Source: Rahnella sikkimica
GTDB taxonomy: Bacteria > Pseudomonadota > Gammaproteobacteria > Enterobacterales > Enterobacteriaceae
Assembly (NCBI RefSeq): GCF_002951615.1
Contig: NZ_CP019063.1
Coordinates: 310,001 to 374,000, forward strand
Reading direction: 5' to 3'
Length of the DNA stretch: 64,000 nt
Shown here: positions 62,712 through 64,000 of the stretch, in pieces
Numbering within the stretch: the stretch's first letter is position 1
Layout of the letters: every line of letters starts with the position of its first letter
Position numbers and translations under genes: made by a program
Notes under the pieces: generated by a model
Seen by the model: only the letters and a program-made list of their open reading frames with translations
Databases searched by the model: none
What the model was told of the DNA's origin: nothing

Positions 62712-64000
62712 TCAGAGCTGATAAGACAGCGTGAAATTCACATTCAGCTTATCGGCATTTAATTCATCCGGATAAAGCAGCGGCGTGGACAAGGCAATAT
62801 CGTAAGCCAGCGTATTAATATTGCCCTTAAATCCGCTGGTGGCTCCGAGGAGTTTCTTCCCGGAATAAGCGCCCTGCGGATAGGTTTCACCCCATATTTC
62901 ACCGTAATCAACCCCGGCATACCATTCGATATTCTTAATGCCGGTAATAAGATTAAACGTATTTTGCGCGTAAAAGCCTTTATCGCCATACAGCCCCTGC
63001 GTATTTTCAAAACCACGCACATTCCAACGGTCACCGAGCGTAAACTGATCCTGCAATGTCAGCTTGTCCGGCGAATACTGAAGACCTGAACTTAACGCGT
63101 AATAGGCAACGAAATTTTTCACGTTGAATAACGTCGTGTAATTCGCATTCAGGTTGTAGAGATGACTCTGCGCACTGACATCGCCGGATTTCATATCCGG
63201 CGTTTTCTCACCGCCTAAAAAGGGAACAAACCGCTGATACGACAATGTGCTGTCGAGTAATGCCCGGTTAAAATTTTGCTTATAGTTAATCCCGAAGCGT
63301 GCATTGGTCATATCGCGCTTTTGTAGCGCCAGTTCGATATCTTCTAATTTGTAGTTAACCTTTCTTTTGATTAACTCAGCACTGAGCGCCACTTTCTTAT
63401 TACTGTCACGATAAACCGTTCTGTTGCCTTTCAGGCTGAGATAATCACTGTCGCCCGTGTACTTATAATTCCAGGTTTCCAGAGGAATATTTTGTTTCGA
63501 CTGACTGCTGCTGTAAAACACCTCGTAATCCCAGTAACCCCAGGGAACCGAATAGTAGGCGCTGACGCTTTTGTACCCGCCGCTGCTCCGCTCGGTATTC
63601 GTCGTCCCCGAAAGATAAAAGGTATCGTTCATGTGCGCCAGGTTGTAAATGTAAGCCGCGCCGCCTGCGAGCACTTTTCCCGTGGCTTCGTCACCCCAGT
63701 TGTTCATCCAGACTTTACCGTTCCAGTTTTTTGTCCGGTCTGCGTTTATGACGACATTGCTGTACCCGTTCTGGTGTCCGGGTTCTATATTGATCTTTAC
63801 TTTCAAATTTGGGGCTTTTTGCAAGACTTCCAGCCCCTGCTCGATATCCCGAAGATTCAGTATATCTTCGGCTTTAAAAGGCAATATCCCGGGCCGGATT
63901 GCGTCATCGCTGATAATGATATTTTCAATTCTGCCCGGCATGACAACCAGTTTTAACTGATGCGTCGTTAAATTCTGCCCCGGCACATCGACCCGCGTGG
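62712..64000 (-). CDS. TpsB/ShlB-like two-partner secretion transporter (partial, 5' end beyond window)
   Basis: The open frame runs to the window edge; residues before 63986 continue 'TRVDVPGQNLTTHQLKLVVMPGRI', so the N-terminus lies outside. What is visible includes a POTRA domain ('RPGILPFKAEDILNLRDIEQGLEVLQKAPNLKVKINIEPGHQNGYSNVVI') and an Omp85-type barrel with 'LGDRWNVRGFENTQGLYGDKGFYAQN', the conserved VRGF/Y motif of loop L6. TpsB proteins export large beta-helical TpsA partners. No TpsA gene is visible; it may lie beyond the window. Finding it in the same operon as PKS genes is unusual. Confidence 0.85.
   Translation of the reverse strand, partial: TRVDVPGQNLTTHQLKLVVMPGRIENIIISDDAIRPGILPFKAEDILNLRDIEQGLEVLQKAPNLKVKINIEPGHQNGYSNVVINADRTKNWNGKVWMNNWGDEATGKVLAGGAAYIYNLAHMNDTFYLSGTTNTERSSGGYKSVSAYYSVPWGYWDYEVFYSSSQSKQNIPLETWNYKYTGDSDYLSLKGNRTVYRDSNKKVALSAELIKRKVNYKLEDIELALQKRDMTNARFGINYKQNFNRALLDSTLSYQRFVPFLGGEKTPDMKSGDVSAQSHLYNLNANYTTLFNVKNFVAYYALSSGLQYSPDKLTLQDQFTLGDRWNVRGFENTQGLYGDKGFYAQNTFNLITGIKNIEWYAGVDYGEIWGETYPQGAYSGKKLLGATSGFKGNINTLAYDIALSTPLLYPDELNADKLNVNFTLSYQL

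Noticed and set aside
47865..64000. Canonical aryl polyene cluster
   Set aside because: No ammonia lyase, AMP ligase, thioesterase or glycosyl/acyltransferase was seen, and KS-alpha/KS-beta are fused, with a GcvT-like gene added.

Overview
The window looks like a chromosomal segment of a gamma-proteobacterium of the order Enterobacterales, probably a Serratia/Rahnella/Ewingella-like member of the Yersiniaceae. The genus is an inference from gene content: a chromosomal ampR-ampC pair, the chuWXY/hut haem genes, yagU, a csc sucrose locus, CFA/I-type fimbriae and sugE. No rRNA, tRNA, CRISPR array or intact insertion sequence was seen.

Layout. 1-3.9 kb: end of a type VI secretion effector island (probable VgrG C-terminus, DUF4123 chaperone, frameshifted effector, secreted immunity candidate, PAAR protein). 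4-6.1 kb: FMN-dependent lactate dehydrogenase and a divergent SDR. 6.1-8.7 kb: Fur-box-controlled haem operon hutW-hutX-chuY. 8.8-9.6 kb: a DUF1471 peptide and sugE/gdx preceded by a clear guanidine-II riboswitch. 9.6-13.4 kb: UbiD/UbiX-type aromatic acid decarboxylase operon with a DUF554 membrane protein and a LysR regulator. 13.6-17.8 kb: two-component system divergent from cytochrome b, a Tat molybdopterin oxidoreductase and a Met-rich MXKDX repeat peptide, possibly a periplasmic oxidant-scavenging system. 17.8-26 kb: yagU, then a class 5 fimbrial operon (chaperone, pilin, usher, tip) flanked by two possible regulators. 26-29.9 kb: csc sucrose genes (permease, hydrolase, repressor; no fructokinase) with a CRP site and two operators.

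30-45.6 kb is a patchwork of small single genes (DUF421, cupin, monooxygenase, DUF523, glutathione peroxidase, PhlG-like hydrolase with TetR, lipoproteins, OsmC), a three-subunit membrane sugar dehydrogenase with a GntR regulator, and a QseBC-like two-component system beside a frameshifted mipA. It carries dispersed imperfect palindromic repeats, a tyrosine recombinase remnant and a truncated methyltransferase, so it reads as accessory DNA with decayed mobile material. 45.6-47.8 kb: ampR-ampC.

47.9-64 kb is the most unusual part: 16 consecutive minus-strand genes, often overlapping or nearly abutting. They encode a TpsB-like outer-membrane transporter (running off the window), AcpS-type phosphopantetheinyl transferase, ketoreductase, dehydratase, ACP, a GcvT-like folate protein, a fused KS-alpha/KS-beta (chain-length-factor-like) protein, two more ketosynthase-like proteins without a normal active site, a LolCDE/MacB-like ABC exporter, a periplasmic protein, a LolA-like carrier, an outer-membrane barrel, a malonyl transferase and a polytopic membrane protein. 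This fits an iterative type II PKS/FAS-like pathway whose lipidic or polyene product is exported to the outer membrane. I do not recognise it as a named system.

Three genes (T6SS effector, mipA, KS fusion) are each broken by what looks like a one-base loss in a short homopolymer run. Either these are real pseudogenes or the sequence has residual homopolymer errors.
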